DNA of 64,000 nucleotides. Origin: Nakamurella flavida (GTDB lineage: Bacteria > Actinomycetota > Actinomycetes > Mycobacteriales > Nakamurellaceae). Positions within the stretch are counted from its first letter, which is position 1. Each line of letters starts with the position of its first letter. The notes under the pieces were generated by a model that was not told where the DNA came from, made no database searches, and worked only from the letters and a program-made list of their open reading frames with translations. The translations under genes and the position numbers were made by a program. Below, in pieces: positions 17,863 to 27,377 of this stretch. The DNA lies in contig NZ_JAUSQV010000001.1 in the NCBI RefSeq assembly GCF_030811475.1, forward strand, positions 1,054,001-1,118,000, given 5' to 3'.

Positions 17863-18912
17863 ATGCCTGACAACCGCTCTCACACCGTTGCGGCCCGCAC
17901 GCCCGCCGGCTGCACCCCGCGCCGCCGCGCCGCCGCCCTCCTCGTCGGCGCACTGGGCATCGCCGCCGCCGCGTCCGTCGTGGGCGTCGCACCGGCGTTC
18001 GCCGACTCGATGACCTACTGCCCGACCGCGCCCAACAACCGCAGCGCCTGCAACGTCGCGGTCGACAACGTCATGCAGTTCACCCACCCCGGCGTCAACG
18101 CCGACGGATACTTCGTCCTCACGCGGTTGACCGACGAGATCGACAGCGGACACGACGACGACAGCAGCTACAGCACGGATCAGGAACCTGCCGCAACGCT
18201 GACCGGAGGCGCGCCGGGTCTCCAGTTCGTCAACAAGGCCGCCAACGCCGCCACCGGCGCCATCACCAGGGTGACCTACGGTGTGTCGGACGCTCCCTTC
18301 ACCGCCACCGGCGCAGTCGAGGCCGCCACCGTCGGGTACGACTCAGAGGTCTGGTACAGCGGCCAGGACAAGTTCTCGGCATCCAGCTCCTCCGACTACC
18401 TGACCGCCGACATCCAGGCACCCACCGACAATCCCGACCACGCCGTCACCACCACCACGTTCGCCGACCGGCCGTTGTCCGTGCAGATCCACAACGGCCT
18501 GCCCGGAGTACCGCTGGTCAAGGTGGGGGACGAGACGGCAGGCGGGTTGCTCCTGGACCCCCGTGGAACCGACCAGGACGTCACCGCTGCGACCATCGCA
18601 CCGGAGGACGCGACGCACGACGGCAACGCCTTCTACGGCGGCTACCGGTCCACTCAGCACGACGCCAGCTTCCAGGTCGTCTACGAGGTGCCGCAGGCAC
18701 CGGCGGGCACCGACCCGACCAGCCCCTGGGTGCGGCTGGCCGGCACCCAGCTCCACCTGAACGTCGACATGGACCTCGACGACCCGACCAAGCAGGAGTC
18801 GACGTGCACGATCAGCTCGCCCACCTCGCTGAACACGGTGAACTGCACGGTGACGCAGGGAGGGTCCAACGGCGGCCAGAGCGCGGTCGCCTTCTCGATC
18901 ACCCTGCCGTGA
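17863..18912 (+). CDS. Hypothetical secreted protein
   Basis: The 349-residue protein has a long signal peptide: a basic start (TPRRRAA), a hydrophobic core with ALLVGALGIAAAASVVGVA and a cleavage site after AFA. The mature part is acidic, rich in Asp, Thr and Ser, without membrane helices, and has two Cys near each end (YCPTAPNNRSACN and STCTISSPTSLNTVNC), which could form two disulfide bonds. The pattern suggests a beta-rich extracellular protein. I do not recognise a family. It is divergent from the RHS gene and shares its intergenic region with it. ATG at 17863 has AAGAGG seven bases upstream. Confidence 0.8.
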   Translation: MPDNRSHTVAARTPAGCTPRRRAAALLVGALGIAAAASVVGVAPAFADSMTYCPTAPNNRSACNVAVDNVMQFTHPGVNADGYFVLTRLTDEIDSGHDDDSSYSTDQEPAATLTGGAPGLQFVNKAANAATGAITRVTYGVSDAPFTATGAVEAATVGYDSEVWYSGQDKFSASSSSDYLTADIQAPTDNPDHAVTTTTFADRPLSVQIHNGLPGVPLVKVGDETAGGLLLDPRGTDQDVTAATIAPEDATHDGNAFYGGYRSTQHDASFQVVYEVPQAPAGTDPTSPWVRLAGTQLHLNVDMDLDDPTKQESTCTISSPTSLNTVNCTVTQGGSNGGQSAVAFSITLP

Positions 18913-18928
18913 CACTCCCCGCTCCCGG

Positions 18929-18958
18929 ACCCCCGACGACCGGCCGGTCGTCGGGGGT
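18929..18958 (+). terminator. Perfect 30-base palindromic terminator
   Basis: ACCCCCGACGACCGG (18929-18943) is directly followed by its exact reverse complement (18944-18958), 16 bases past the stop of the secreted-protein gene. The stem would fold with a small central loop. No T run follows, as is common in high-GC actinobacteria. Confidence 0.65.
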
Positions 18959-19020
18959 ACTGCCGGCAGAGCCTCGGGCGCTGGACCACCGCTGACCCAC
19001 AGGTGGGCGGGAGTCCGAAC

Positions 19021-19121
19021 GCCGACGACCACGGCCGCCACGTCGTCGGCCTTCCGGCCTACTGCCGGGCTCCCGGATCGGCCGCTGTGCTGATGATCGG
19101 GGGCGTCGGCCTTCCTAACGT
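19021..19121 (+). promoter_or_regulatory. Promoter region of the MFS gene with inverted repeat
   Basis: GCCGACGAC (19021-19029) and GTCGTCGGC (19042-19050) form a perfect 9-base inverted repeat. It is followed by CCTTCCGGCCTACTGCC, which carries the GGCCTAC seen upstream of the RHS gene. TAACGT at 19116-19121 is a likely -10 box (context CGGCCTTCCTAACGTGG). The repeat may be an operator for transporter expression. Confidence 0.4.
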
Positions 19122-19180
19122 GGACACCGTGCAGCCGGCACCCACGACCGGTCGTCGCCCAGCCCCAGGAGCATCCCCCG

Positions 19181-20545
19181 GTGAATACCACGATCCCCCA
19201 CCCCGCCCGGCTCGCCACCTCAGCCGCCCCCCGGCCCACCGCCCCGACCCGCCGCAGCACCGTCCTGCTCGCCGGCGGCGGCCACGCCCTGGAGTGGTTC
19301 GACTGGAGCATCTACGCCACCTTCTCCCCGTTCTTCGCGGCCAGCTTCTTCCCGGCCGACCACGTGCAGCCGTTCCTCGCCACCATGGCCGTGCTGGCCG
19401 TGGGGTGCCTGGCCCGACCGGTGGGCGGGTACCTGTTCGGGCGCCTGTCCGACCGGCGCGGGCGGGCGGTGTCGATGCGGCTGACCGTGCTCCTGCTGGC
19501 CCTGGGTGGTCTGGTCATCGGGCTGTGCCCGAGCTGGGCCGTCCTCGGATGGGGGGCTCCGGCCCTGCTGGTGCTGGCCCGGATCGCGCAGGGCACGGCC
19601 TACGGCGGAGATCAACCCGCCACCCAGGCCTACCTCGCCGAGGTCGCGCCGGTCCGCCGTCGCGGCGTGTTCTCCAGCCTGGTCTACCTCTTCGGCGCCG
19701 TCGGCACCCTGGCCGGCATGGTGACCGCCCTGGCCCTGACCGTGGTGCTCCCGACGACGACGATGCATGCCTGGGGCTGGCGCGTGCCGTTCCTGCTCGG
19801 CGGGTGCGGCGCCCTGTGGGTGCTGGTGATGCGCCGCCGGATGCCGGAGTCCCCGATGTTCGTCCCGGCGGCCGACGCGCCGGTCCCCGCTGCGCGGCCG
19901 CGGTTGTCCGACCACCGCCGACCCGTCGCCCTGGTCGTCGGGCTCTGCACCGGCCTGGCCGTCGCGACCTACTTCTGGGTCGTCGCGCTGCCGGCGTACC
20001 TGATCGCCGAGCGGCACGTCGACGCCGGCACGGTGCTGACCGCCACAGCCGTCGCCCAGGTCGCCCTGATCGTCTGGCTGCCGGTGTGGGGAGCCCTGTC
20101 CGACCGGATCGGCCGCCGGCCGGTGCTGGCCGTCGGTTTCCTCGGTTCGATCGCCGCCGCCTTCCCGCTGAGCGCCCTGGTGAACGCCGACCCCGGCGCC
20201 CTGCTCCTCGCCCTCGTGATCGCGCTGTTCTTCCTGGCCGCGCCGCTCTCGGTGGCCCCGGCCGTCATGTGCGAGCTGTTCCCCACCCACATCCGCACCC
20301 TCGGCAGCGCCCTGCCCTACGCGATCACCGTCTCGGTGTTCGGCGGTTGCACGCCCTATCTGCAGGCCTGGCTGACCGGTCGGTACGGCTCGAGTGCCTT
20401 CACCGGGTTCCTGGTGGTGTGCCTGCTCGTCTCGCTGATCACCGTGATCCCCCTGCCGGAGACCCGCGGTCGGCTGCTGGACGAGGTGCCCGGACCGACG
20501 GGCCGCGCGTGCCCCGAGACGCTGCCCGCCCTGTCCCGGTCCTGA
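19181..20545 (+). CDS. MFS transporter, metabolite:H+ symporter (MHS) type
   Basis: The 454-residue protein has about 12 membrane helices. The N-terminal GGGHALEWFDWSIYATFSPF and the loop GRLSDRRGRAVSM (MFS signature A) are typical of the MHS family, which imports organic acids, betaines or similar solutes with protons (relatives of KgtP and ProP). The middle loop PESPMFVP and ALSDRIGRRPVLAVG also fit. The substrate cannot be predicted. The GTG at 19181 has AGGAG about nine bases upstream. It is convergent with rel, with only 14 bases between the stops. Confidence 0.88.
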   Translation: MNTTIPHPARLATSAAPRPTAPTRRSTVLLAGGGHALEWFDWSIYATFSPFFAASFFPADHVQPFLATMAVLAVGCLARPVGGYLFGRLSDRRGRAVSMRLTVLLLALGGLVIGLCPSWAVLGWGAPALLVLARIAQGTAYGGDQPATQAYLAEVAPVRRRGVFSSLVYLFGAVGTLAGMVTALALTVVLPTTTMHAWGWRVPFLLGGCGALWVLVMRRRMPESPMFVPAADAPVPAARPRLSDHRRPVALVVGLCTGLAVATYFWVVALPAYLIAERHVDAGTVLTATAVAQVALIVWLPVWGALSDRIGRRPVLAVGFLGSIAAAFPLSALVNADPGALLLALVIALFFLAAPLSVAPAVMCELFPTHIRTLGSALPYAITVSVFGGCTPYLQAWLTGRYGSSAFTGFLVVCLLVSLITVIPLPETRGRLLDEVPGPTGRACPETLPALSRS

Positions 20546-20559
20546 AGCAGGGCAGGAGG

Positions 20560-22989
20560 TCAGGCGCTGGTCACCCGGTAGACGTCGTAGACGCCCTCCA
20601 CCCCGCGTACCGCACGCAGCAGGTGGTTGAGGTGCTTGGGGTCGGCCATCTCGAAGGAGAAGCGGGTGATGGCCATCCGGTCCTTGGACATCGACAGGTT
20701 CGCCGACAGGATGTTGACCTTCTCGTCGGCGAGGGTCTTGGTGATGTCGGACAGCAGCCGAGCCCGATCCATCGCCTCGACCTGCACCGCGACGAGGAAG
20801 ACCGAGGCGGAGTGCGGGTCCCAGCTGACGTCGACCAGCCGGGCCTGCTCCTCCTGCAGCGCCTCGGCGTTGGTGCAGTCGGTGCGGTGCACGGAGACCG
20901 CGCCGCCCTTGGTGATGAACCCGAGGATGGCGTCGCCCGGCACCGGGGTGCAGCACCGGGCCAGCTTGACCTGGATGTCGGTCAGGCCCTTGACCAGCAC
21001 GCCCGCGTCGGGGGTGGGCCGGGCGCGCCGGGTGACCGACGGCGCGGACTTCTCCGCGATCGCCTCGCCGGCCTCCTCCTCGCCACCGAGGGCGGCGACG
21101 ACCTTGGCCACCACCGACTGCGCCGAGACCTGGTTCTCGCCGACGGCCGCGTACAGCGCGGCGATGTCCTTGTATCCCAGTTCGTGTCCGGCGGCGTTCA
21201 GCGCGTTGTGCGAGACCAGCCGCTGGATGGGCAGGCCGGCCCGGCGCGCGGCCTTCGCGATGGCGTCCTTGCCGAGATCCACCGCCTCCTCACGGCGGCC
21301 CTTGGCGAAGTACTGCCGGATCTTGGTCTTGGCCCGGGAGGACTTGACGAAGCCCATCCAGTCCCTGCTGGGCCCGGCGTTCGGTGCCTTGGACGTGAAG
21401 ATCTCGACGATCTGTCCGTTGGTGAGGGGCTTCTCCAGCGCGACTAGGCGCCCGTCGACCTTGGCACCGATGCACCGGTTGCCCACCTCGGTGTGCACCG
21501 AATAGGCGAAGTCGACCGGCGTGGCGTCGACCGGCAGCGTGTGGATGTCGCCCTTGGGGGTGAAGACGAAGATCTCGCTGGAGGCCATCTCGAAGCGCAG
21601 GTTGTCCAGGAACTCGCCGGCGTCACCCGCCTCCCGCTGCCAGTCGAGCAGTTGGCGCATCCAGGCGACCTCGTCCACGGCGGCCGCCGGGCCGGTGTGG
21701 GTGCCCCGGGTCTCCTTGTACCGCCAGTGCGCGGCGATGCCGTACTCCGCGGTGTGGTGCATCTCGTAGGTGCGGATCTGCACCTCCAGCGGCTTGCCCT
21801 GCGGCCCGATGACGGTGGTGTGCAGCGACTGGTACACCCCGTAGCGGGGCTGGGCGATGTAGTCCTTGAACCGGCCGGGCATGGGCGACCACAGGGCGTG
21901 CACGACGCCCATGGCGGCGTAGCACTCGCGGACGGTGCCGACCATGATCCGCACGGCGACCAGGTCGTGGATCTCGTCGAACTCGCGCCCGCGGACCTGC
22001 ATCTTCTGGTAGATCGAGTAGTAGTGCTTGCCCCGGCCGACGACCTGCGCCGGAATCTTGGCGCCGGACAGCTCGGCGTCCAGCTGCTGGGTCACCTCGG
22101 CGAGGTAGACGTCTCGCGAGGGCGCGCGATCGGCGACCAGCCGGACGATCTCGTCGTACCGCTTGGAGTGCAGGATGGCGAAGGCCAGGTCCTCCAGCTC
22201 CCACTTGATGGTCGACATGCCCAGGCGATGGGCCAGCGGAGCCATCACCTCGAGGGTCTCGCGGGCCTTGCGGGCCTGCTTGTCCGGGGCCAGGAACCGC
22301 ATGGTGCGCATGTTGTGCAGCCGGTCGGCCAGCTTGATGACCAGCACCCGCGGGTCCTGCGCCATCGCGATGATCATCTTGCGGATGGTCTCGGCCTCGG
22401 CGGCATCCCCGAACCGCACCTTGTCGAGCTTGGTGACCCCGTCGACGAGGTGCCCGACCTCCTCGCCGAAGTCCCGGTTGAGATCGTCCAGCGTGTACGG
22501 CGTGTCCTCGACCGTGTCGTGCAGCAGGGCGGCGACCAGCGTGGTGGTGTCCATCCCCAGGTCGGCCAGGATGGTGGCGACGGCGAGCGGATGGGTGATG
22601 TACGGGTCCCCGGACTTCCGGAACTGCTCGCGGTGGGCCTGCTCGGCCACCTCGTACGCCTGCTCCAGCACCTTCACGTCGGCCTTGGGATGCAGATTGC
22701 GGTGCACCGCGAAGAGCGGCTCCAACACCGTGCGGCCGGGCGCGGTCACCGCGGTGCGCTGGCCGCTCATCCGGCGGGTCAACCGTGCCCGGACCCGGCG
22801 GGTCGCGGACGGGGTGGGGGCCGGCTCCGGCCGGGCCGGGGGCACTGCCGTCGACCCCACCCGGACGGGCGGCTGCCGGGCAGCCACGTCCACCTGGGGG
22901 GACACGTCACCGACCGGGCCATCGCCGCCCGTGGGCGCCAGGTCCGACCGTGACCCGGTGCCGACCGGGGTGATCCCATCCACGCTCAT
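20560..22989 (-). CDS. rel: Bifunctional (p)ppGpp synthetase/hydrolase Rel
   Basis: The 809-residue protein makes and degrades the alarmone (p)ppGpp in the stringent response. Domains in order: an HD hydrolase domain with HDTVEDT near residue 158, intact and therefore probably active; the synthetase domain including [13 protein letters not shown]; a TGS domain ([11 protein letters not shown], about 475-535); a zinc-finger/CC region with [11 protein letters not shown]; and an ACT domain at the end. This is the single bifunctional Rel typical of actinobacteria. ATG at 22989 is chosen because the sequence further upstream is low-complexity. The 75-residue N-terminus before the family homology is longer than usual. 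Confidence 0.96.
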   Translation of the reverse strand: MSVDGITPVGTGSRSDLAPTGGDGPVGDVSPQVDVAARQPPVRVGSTAVPPARPEPAPTPSATRRVRARLTRRMSGQRTAVTAPGRTVLEPLFAVHRNLHPKADVKVLEQAYEVAEQAHREQFRKSGDPYITHPLAVATILADLGMDTTTLVAALLHDTVEDTPYTLDDLNRDFGEEVGHLVDGVTKLDKVRFGDAAEAETIRKMIIAMAQDPRVLVIKLADRLHNMRTMRFLAPDKQARKARETLEVMAPLAHRLGMSTIKWELEDLAFAILHSKRYDEIVRLVADRAPSRDVYLAEVTQQLDAELSGAKIPAQVVGRGKHYYSIYQKMQVRGREFDEIHDLVAVRIMVGTVRECYAAMGVVHALWSPMPGRFKDYIAQPRYGVYQSLHTTVIGPQGKPLEVQIRTYEMHHTAEYGIAAHWRYKETRGTHTGPAAAVDEVAWMRQLLDWQREAGDAGEFLDNLRFEMASSEIFVFTPKGDIHTLPVDATPVDFAYSVHTEVGNRCIGAKVDGRLVALEKPLTNGQIVEIFTSKAPNAGPSRDWMGFVKSSRAKTKIRQYFAKGRREEAVDLGKDAIAKAARRAGLPIQRLVSHNALNAAGHELGYKDIAALYAAVGENQVSAQSVVAKVVAALGGEEEAGEAIAEKSAPSVTRRARPTPDAGVLVKGLTDIQVKLARCCTPVPGDAILGFITKGGAVSVHRTDCTNAEALQEEQARLVDVSWDPHSASVFLVAVQVEAMDRARLLSDITKTLADEKVNILSANLSMSKDRMAITRFSFEMADPKHLNHLLRAVRGVEGVYDVYRVTSA

Positions 22990-23123
22990 CAGCACCCCGC
23001 TTCCCGCACCGACGTCTTCCTGCGGCCTGGCGAGGATATACGTCGGCGGAGCGGGCGCGGGGCCGCCCGGGGTCCCGCAGTTGGCCCTGGCCACCGCCGC
23101 TGCGGGCACTGCTGCCGCCACCG

Positions 23124-23933
23124 TCAGACGATCAGCCGGTCCCGCAGTCGGTGGATCTCCGCCGGCCGCAGCCCGATCGCCTCGAGATAGGCGTCCAGGG
23201 AACCGAACTCGGCCAGCATCGCGTCCTGGGCGGCCTGCAGGTAGCTGCTGTCCACACCCAGCAGGGCGGGGTCGGTGACGGTGTCCGGGCCGTACTCGGC
23301 GAGCATGAACGCCGCGAGCTCGGGTACCGCGTCGTTGGAGAGCAGGTAGTCGGCCATGATCGTCGGCCAGTCCACCCCGGCGATCTGCAGGGCCACGGCC
23401 ACCGCCCAGCCGGTGCGATCCTTCCCGGCCGCGCAGTGCACCAGGGTGCCGCCCTCCCCGGCGAGCACGCGCAGGTACTCGGCCAGCGAGGACTGGGCGT
23501 TGGGCGAACCGGGTAGCGACGCGTTGTAGGCGCGCATGCCGTCCGCCGGGGTGCGGGGGCTCTCCCGCTCCTCCTCGTGCGTCTCGTGCGCGGGGGTCTC
23601 GTCCTCCTCGGCGTTGAACGGTCGCACGAGCACGGTGACCGAAGCGGGCACGGTGTCCGCCCCGGTGCGGGCGATCTCCCGGGGGCCGCGCAGGTCGTAG
23701 GAGGTGCGGATGCCGAGGGCGACCAGATCGGCCCGGCCGCGCTCGTCCAGGGCCTGCAGGGTCGCCGCCCGGAAGAGCACCCCCGGCCGGATGTGCCGGC
23801 CGTCGGCGGTGGGGGTACCGCCCAGGTCCCGGAAGTTCCAGGTGCCGGACAGCCGGGTGGGGGGCACCCCGTCCCGGGCGGCCGGAACGGTGCCGGGCGG
23901 GGCGGTCTGCGTGGCGTGATCAGCGGGGGGCAT
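23124..23933 (-). CDS. Tyrosine/serine phosphatase (PtpB-like)
   Basis: The 269-residue protein has the phosphatase P-loop [11 protein letters not shown] (C-x5-R) and the N-terminal family block [19 protein letters not shown] followed by [11 protein letters not shown], as in the Y_phosphatase3 family that includes mycobacterial PtpB. It removes phosphate from Tyr/Ser proteins or from phosphoinositides. A very acidic insert ([19 protein letters not shown]) lies before the catalytic part. ATG at 23933 is used, but a GTG at 23966 would add 11 residues; neither has a strong ribosome-binding site. It is read in the same direction as rel, 134 bases upstream of it. Confidence 0.88.
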   Translation of the reverse strand: MPPADHATQTAPPGTVPAARDGVPPTRLSGTWNFRDLGGTPTADGRHIRPGVLFRAATLQALDERGRADLVALGIRTSYDLRGPREIARTGADTVPASVTVLVRPFNAEEDETPAHETHEEERESPRTPADGMRAYNASLPGSPNAQSSLAEYLRVLAGEGGTLVHCAAGKDRTGWAVAVALQIAGVDWPTIMADYLLSNDAVPELAAFMLAEYGPDTVTDPALLGVDSSYLQAAQDAMLAEFGSLDAYLEAIGLRPAEIHRLRDRLIV

Positions 23934-23987
23934 ACCCACGATGGTGCCGGACGGTCGGCACGCCACCGGTGTCGGGCCGGTGAACGC

Positions 23988-25253
23988 TCAGCGCACCTGG
24001 TCGGGGTAGAGCGCCTTGATCACCTCGAGCGCGGCCTCGAAGGTCGGCGTGGTGCTGTTGGTCGACTCGTTGGCGACCATGACGATGGTGGTGTCGGTCT
24101 CCGGGCGGCGCATCACCACCGAGCTGAAGCCGAGGATCGCGCCGTCGTGACCGAGGAACTCGTTGAGTCCGAGGATGCCCAGGCCGTACCCGACGTTGAT
24201 CTTCTGCCCGGTGATCTGCCGGATCGCCCCGAGCCGCGCGGCGTGGGTGGACGGGGCCAGCAGGCTGCCGTCGGTCAGCTCGGTCCCCCAGACCTTCAGG
24301 TCGGCCAGCGTGCTGATCATCGCGCCGGCCGTACCGGCCAGTGCGGGGTTCAGCTCGTCGACGATCTCCGGCGGGTCGGCCTCGTTGTCGAACGGCTGCC
24401 CGGCGGCGAGGGTGCCCTGCGGCAGGTAACCGGTCGGGTGCGGGTCGGGGATGCGGGTCGTCGTGGGGTAGCTGGTGTCGGGCAGGTCCAGCCGCTCGAT
24501 CACCTCGCTGGTGATGAACTCCCCGGCCGGCACGGCGGTCACCGCCTCGATCACCATGCCGAGCAGGGCGTAGTTGGAGTCCGCGTAGACCACCTGCTCC
24601 CCCGGCGCGAAGGCGGGCGGGTTCGCCCGGATGACGGCCACGGTCTGCTCGTCGGACCAGGATGCCGTCGGATCGGCGTCGAAGCGGGCCAGGAACCCGG
24701 GATCGGAGGTGTAGTCGAAGACCCCCGACCGCATGCCGAGCATGTCCTCGACGGTGATCCGGTCGCCGTTCGCGATGCCGGGGACGTACGACTCCAGGAC
24801 GTCGTCGAGAGCGAGCTCACCCCGGTCGACCAGGATGAGCACGGCGGTGGCCGTGAAGGTCTTGGTGATGCTGGCGATGCGCACGTGGGCCGCCGGGTCG
24901 AAGGGCTCCTGCGTCTCCAGATCGGCATAGCCGGCGGTGCGCGTCCACTCCTGGTCGCCGATCCACACCGCTGCCGACAGCCCGGCCACCCCGGTGCTGG
25001 TCAGTGCGGCGTCGAACACCCCGTCCAGCAGCGTCCGGGTCGCGGCGTCCAGGGCGACCGTGCCTGCGGCGGCGGAGGTGACCGGGGTGGTGGTCTGCAG
25101 CTCGGAGGACGCGGGCGGCTCGGACAGCGTGGTCAGCCCGACGGTGGAGCGGGTCGGCGTCCGCGGGACGGGCTGCTCCCCGCCGCAGGCCGCGAGCAGG
25201 GCACCGGCACCGGCCAGGCCGGCGACGAGGGCCTGGCGCCGGGTCACGGTCAC
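23988..25253 (-). CDS. Serine hydrolase lipoprotein (beta-lactamase class C fold)
   Basis: The 421-residue protein starts with TRRQALVAGLAGAGALLAAC, a signal with two arginines and a lipobox (LLAAC), so it is exported and lipid-anchored; the Tat route is possible. The penicillin-binding fold motifs are SxxK in ASITKTF, a Tyr-x-Asn-like YADSNY and HDG near the C-terminus (replacing KTG). Relatives are D-Ala-D-Ala peptidases and esterases; beta-lactamase activity is not implied. A Thr-rich linker of about 45 residues separates the lipid anchor from the domain. GTG at 25253 or the GTG two codons later may be the start. Confidence 0.88.
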   Translation of the reverse strand: MTVTRRQALVAGLAGAGALLAACGGEQPVPRTPTRSTVGLTTLSEPPASSELQTTTPVTSAAAGTVALDAATRTLLDGVFDAALTSTGVAGLSAAVWIGDQEWTRTAGYADLETQEPFDPAAHVRIASITKTFTATAVLILVDRGELALDDVLESYVPGIANGDRITVEDMLGMRSGVFDYTSDPGFLARFDADPTASWSDEQTVAVIRANPPAFAPGEQVVYADSNYALLGMVIEAVTAVPAGEFITSEVIERLDLPDTSYPTTTRIPDPHPTGYLPQGTLAAGQPFDNEADPPEIVDELNPALAGTAGAMISTLADLKVWGTELTDGSLLAPSTHAARLGAIRQITGQKINVGYGLGILGLNEFLGHDGAILGFSSVVMRRPETDTTIVMVANESTNSTTPTFEAALEVIKALYPDQVR

Positions 25254-25439
25254 GGCGGACAGGGCGGGACGGCACGATCGGACGGCATGGGGCTCCTCGA
25301 CTGGCGGGGAGCCGACCGCACCGGGACGACCATCGGCTCCGGGGACGACGTCGCCGTCATCGTCGCAGGTGGGGCTGTCAGGTGGGGGTGACCCACGCCG
25401 TGCGGTGTCGCCGGACCGGCGTGTCCATCCGGCTCGTCT

Positions 25440-25988
25440 TCACCAGGCACGCAGGGCGTGCAGAGGGACCTCGCCCGTCGCGGCCCGACCCCCCAGGGCG
25501 GGCAGCTCGACGGCCACCGAGATCCCGGCGACGATCCCGCCGGCCCGGCGGATCAACCGGCAGGCGGCCGCCGCGGTTCCGCCGGTGGCGAGCACGTCGT
25601 CGATGATCAGCACCCGGGCCCCGGCCGGGACGTCGTCGGGATGCATCTCCAGGCGCCCGCGGCCGTACTCCAGGGCGTAGTCCTCGGCCAGGACGGCGCC
25701 GGGCAGCTTGCCGGGTTTGCGGACGGCGACGACGCCCAGGCCCCGGCGCACCGCGGCCGCGGCGCCGAGCAGGAACCCGCGCGCCTCGATCCCGGCGATC
25801 AGATCGACGTCCGCTTCCGCCCAGGCCAGCGCGTCGGCCACGTCGGCGAGGGCCGGAGCGTTCGCCAGCACGGCGGTCAGGTCGCGGAAGAGGACACCCG
25901 GGATCGGGAAGTCCTGCTGCACCCGGACGAGGGTGTCCAGGGCGACTCCCGCCCGGTGCGCCGTCCCGGGCGGCAGTCCGCCGGTCAT
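25440..25988 (-). CDS. apt: Adenine phosphoribosyltransferase
   Basis: The 182-residue protein salvages adenine to AMP using PRPP. The PRPP-binding motif is VLIIDDVLATGGTA, and the family start FPIPGVLFRDLTAVL and GIEARGFLLGAA are present. Length is normal. It begins five bases after the secF stop, in the order secD-secF-apt that is common in actinobacteria, so it is probably co-transcribed with the export genes and lies upstream of rel on the same strand. Confidence 0.95.
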   Translation of the reverse strand: MTGGLPPGTAHRAGVALDTLVRVQQDFPIPGVLFRDLTAVLANAPALADVADALAWAEADVDLIAGIEARGFLLGAAAAVRRGLGVVAVRKPGKLPGAVLAEDYALEYGRGRLEMHPDDVPAGARVLIIDDVLATGGTAAAACRLIRRAGGIVAGISVAVELPALGGRAATGEVPLHALRAW

Positions 25989-25993
25989 GCCGG

Positions 25994-27376
25994 TCAGCGC
26001 CCGCGCTTGCCGGTCGGGCGGGCGGTCGCGGACGGCCGACCGCTGCGGCCGGTGGGCCGGACCGGCCGGGAGCCCGGGCGCGGGGCGGCACTGGGCGCGA
26101 GACCGGCGCCGACGGCCGGGGGCGCCGTCGCGGCCACGGGCTGGCGGACGGCCGTGCCGGCGGTCCGGCCGATGGGGTCGCCGTCCGCGTCCACGATCAG
26201 GCCCTCGTTCTTGCGCTTGGCGAGCACCCGGGCGGTGTGCGCCTTGATGGCCGGATCCCGCAGCTTCATGTCCACCGCGATCGGGACGGCGACGAAGACC
26301 GACGAGTAGGCACCGACGATCATGCCGACCAGCTGCACCAGGGCGAGGTCCTTCAGCGTCCCCGAGCCCAGGATGGCCACGCCGGCGACGAGCAGACCGG
26401 CCACCGGGAGGAGGGCGATCAAGGAGGTGTTGATCGAGCGCATCAGGGTCTGGTTGATGGCCAGGTTCGCCGCCTCGGGGTAGGTCCGCCGGTTCAGCGA
26501 GGTCAACCCCTTGGTGTTCTCCTGCACCTTGTCGTAGACCACGACGGTGTCGTACAGCGAGAACCCGAGGATGGTCAGCAGGCCGATGACGGTGGCCGGG
26601 GTGACCTCGAACCCGATCAGCGAGTAGATGCCCGCGGTGACGACGAGGTCGTGCAGCGTGGACACCACGGCGCCGAGCGCGACCCGCTTCTCGTACCGGA
26701 TCCAGAGGAACGCGGCGACGGCGACGAGGAAGACGATCACCGCGACGAGGGCGCGCTGGGAGATCTCCCCGCCCCAGGTCTCCGAGACCGCGGAGTCGGA
26801 CACCCCGCCGTCCGGGTTGTAGGCCGCGACCAGCGCGTTCTTCGCCGCGGTCACCTGGTCGACGCTGAGCGCCGAGGTGCTGATCTGGATGCGCGAACCC
26901 ACCGTCTGCACGGAGTCCGGCTCCAGGCCGATGGCCCCGTTGACGACCTCGGCGACCTGGGAGGTGGAGATCTGCTGCCCGGCGGGTGGCGCGAAGTCCA
27001 TCCGGGTACCGCCGGCGAAGTCGATGCCGAAGGTGAACCCACGGAACAGGATCAGCAGGATCGAGGCCAGGACGAGGAATCCGGAGACCATGTAGTAGAT
27101 CCGCCGGGGCCCCAGGATGTTGAACGCACCGGTGCCGGTGGACAACCGCCCGAAGAACCCGCCGCGCGCCGCGGCCGCCTTGGCCGGGGCCAGTCCCTCG
27201 TCGGTGGCCCCACCTACGGCGCCGACACCGTCGGTCGGATCGGCCGGATCGGTGACGTCCGCCGCAGCGGCCCCCAGCGGTGCCGACCCGGAGCGGGCCG
27301 GTGTGGGCACGCCCAGGTCGTCCGGGAGCGGGCCGCCCGGCCCGGTCGGCACGGTGGTGCGACGGATCTCGGCCAT
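25994..27376 (-). CDS. secF: Protein translocase subunit SecF
   Basis: The 460-residue membrane protein works with SecD to use proton motive force in Sec-dependent export. After a disordered N-terminus of about 80 residues come a first membrane helix (VSGFLVLASILLILFRGF), the conserved FGIDFAGGTRM, a periplasmic-side domain and five further helices with GFSLYDTVVVYDKVQENT, the SecF signature. A basic Ala/Pro/Arg tail of about 75 residues ends the protein. Both extensions are longer than in E. coli SecF. It starts one base after the secD stop region, so the pair is translated together. Confidence 0.95.
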   Translation of the reverse strand: MAEIRRTTVPTGPGGPLPDDLGVPTPARSGSAPLGAAAADVTDPADPTDGVGAVGGATDEGLAPAKAAAARGGFFGRLSTGTGAFNILGPRRIYYMVSGFLVLASILLILFRGFTFGIDFAGGTRMDFAPPAGQQISTSQVAEVVNGAIGLEPDSVQTVGSRIQISTSALSVDQVTAAKNALVAAYNPDGGVSDSAVSETWGGEISQRALVAVIVFLVAVAAFLWIRYEKRVALGAVVSTLHDLVVTAGIYSLIGFEVTPATVIGLLTILGFSLYDTVVVYDKVQENTKGLTSLNRRTYPEAANLAINQTLMRSINTSLIALLPVAGLLVAGVAILGSGTLKDLALVQLVGMIVGAYSSVFVAVPIAVDMKLRDPAIKAHTARVLAKRKNEGLIVDADGDPIGRTAGTAVRQPVAATAPPAVGAGLAPSAAPRPGSRPVRPTGRSGRPSATARPTGKRGR

Positions 27377-27377
27377 G

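Noticed and set aside
19003-21447. 814-codon plus frame across the MFS and rel genes
   Set aside because: It joins shadow sequence of two convergent, well-supported genes; no domain is visible.
25382-25439. Short frames between apt and the serine hydrolase gene
   Set aside because: They are remnants of antisense frames and have no ribosome-binding site or coding bias.
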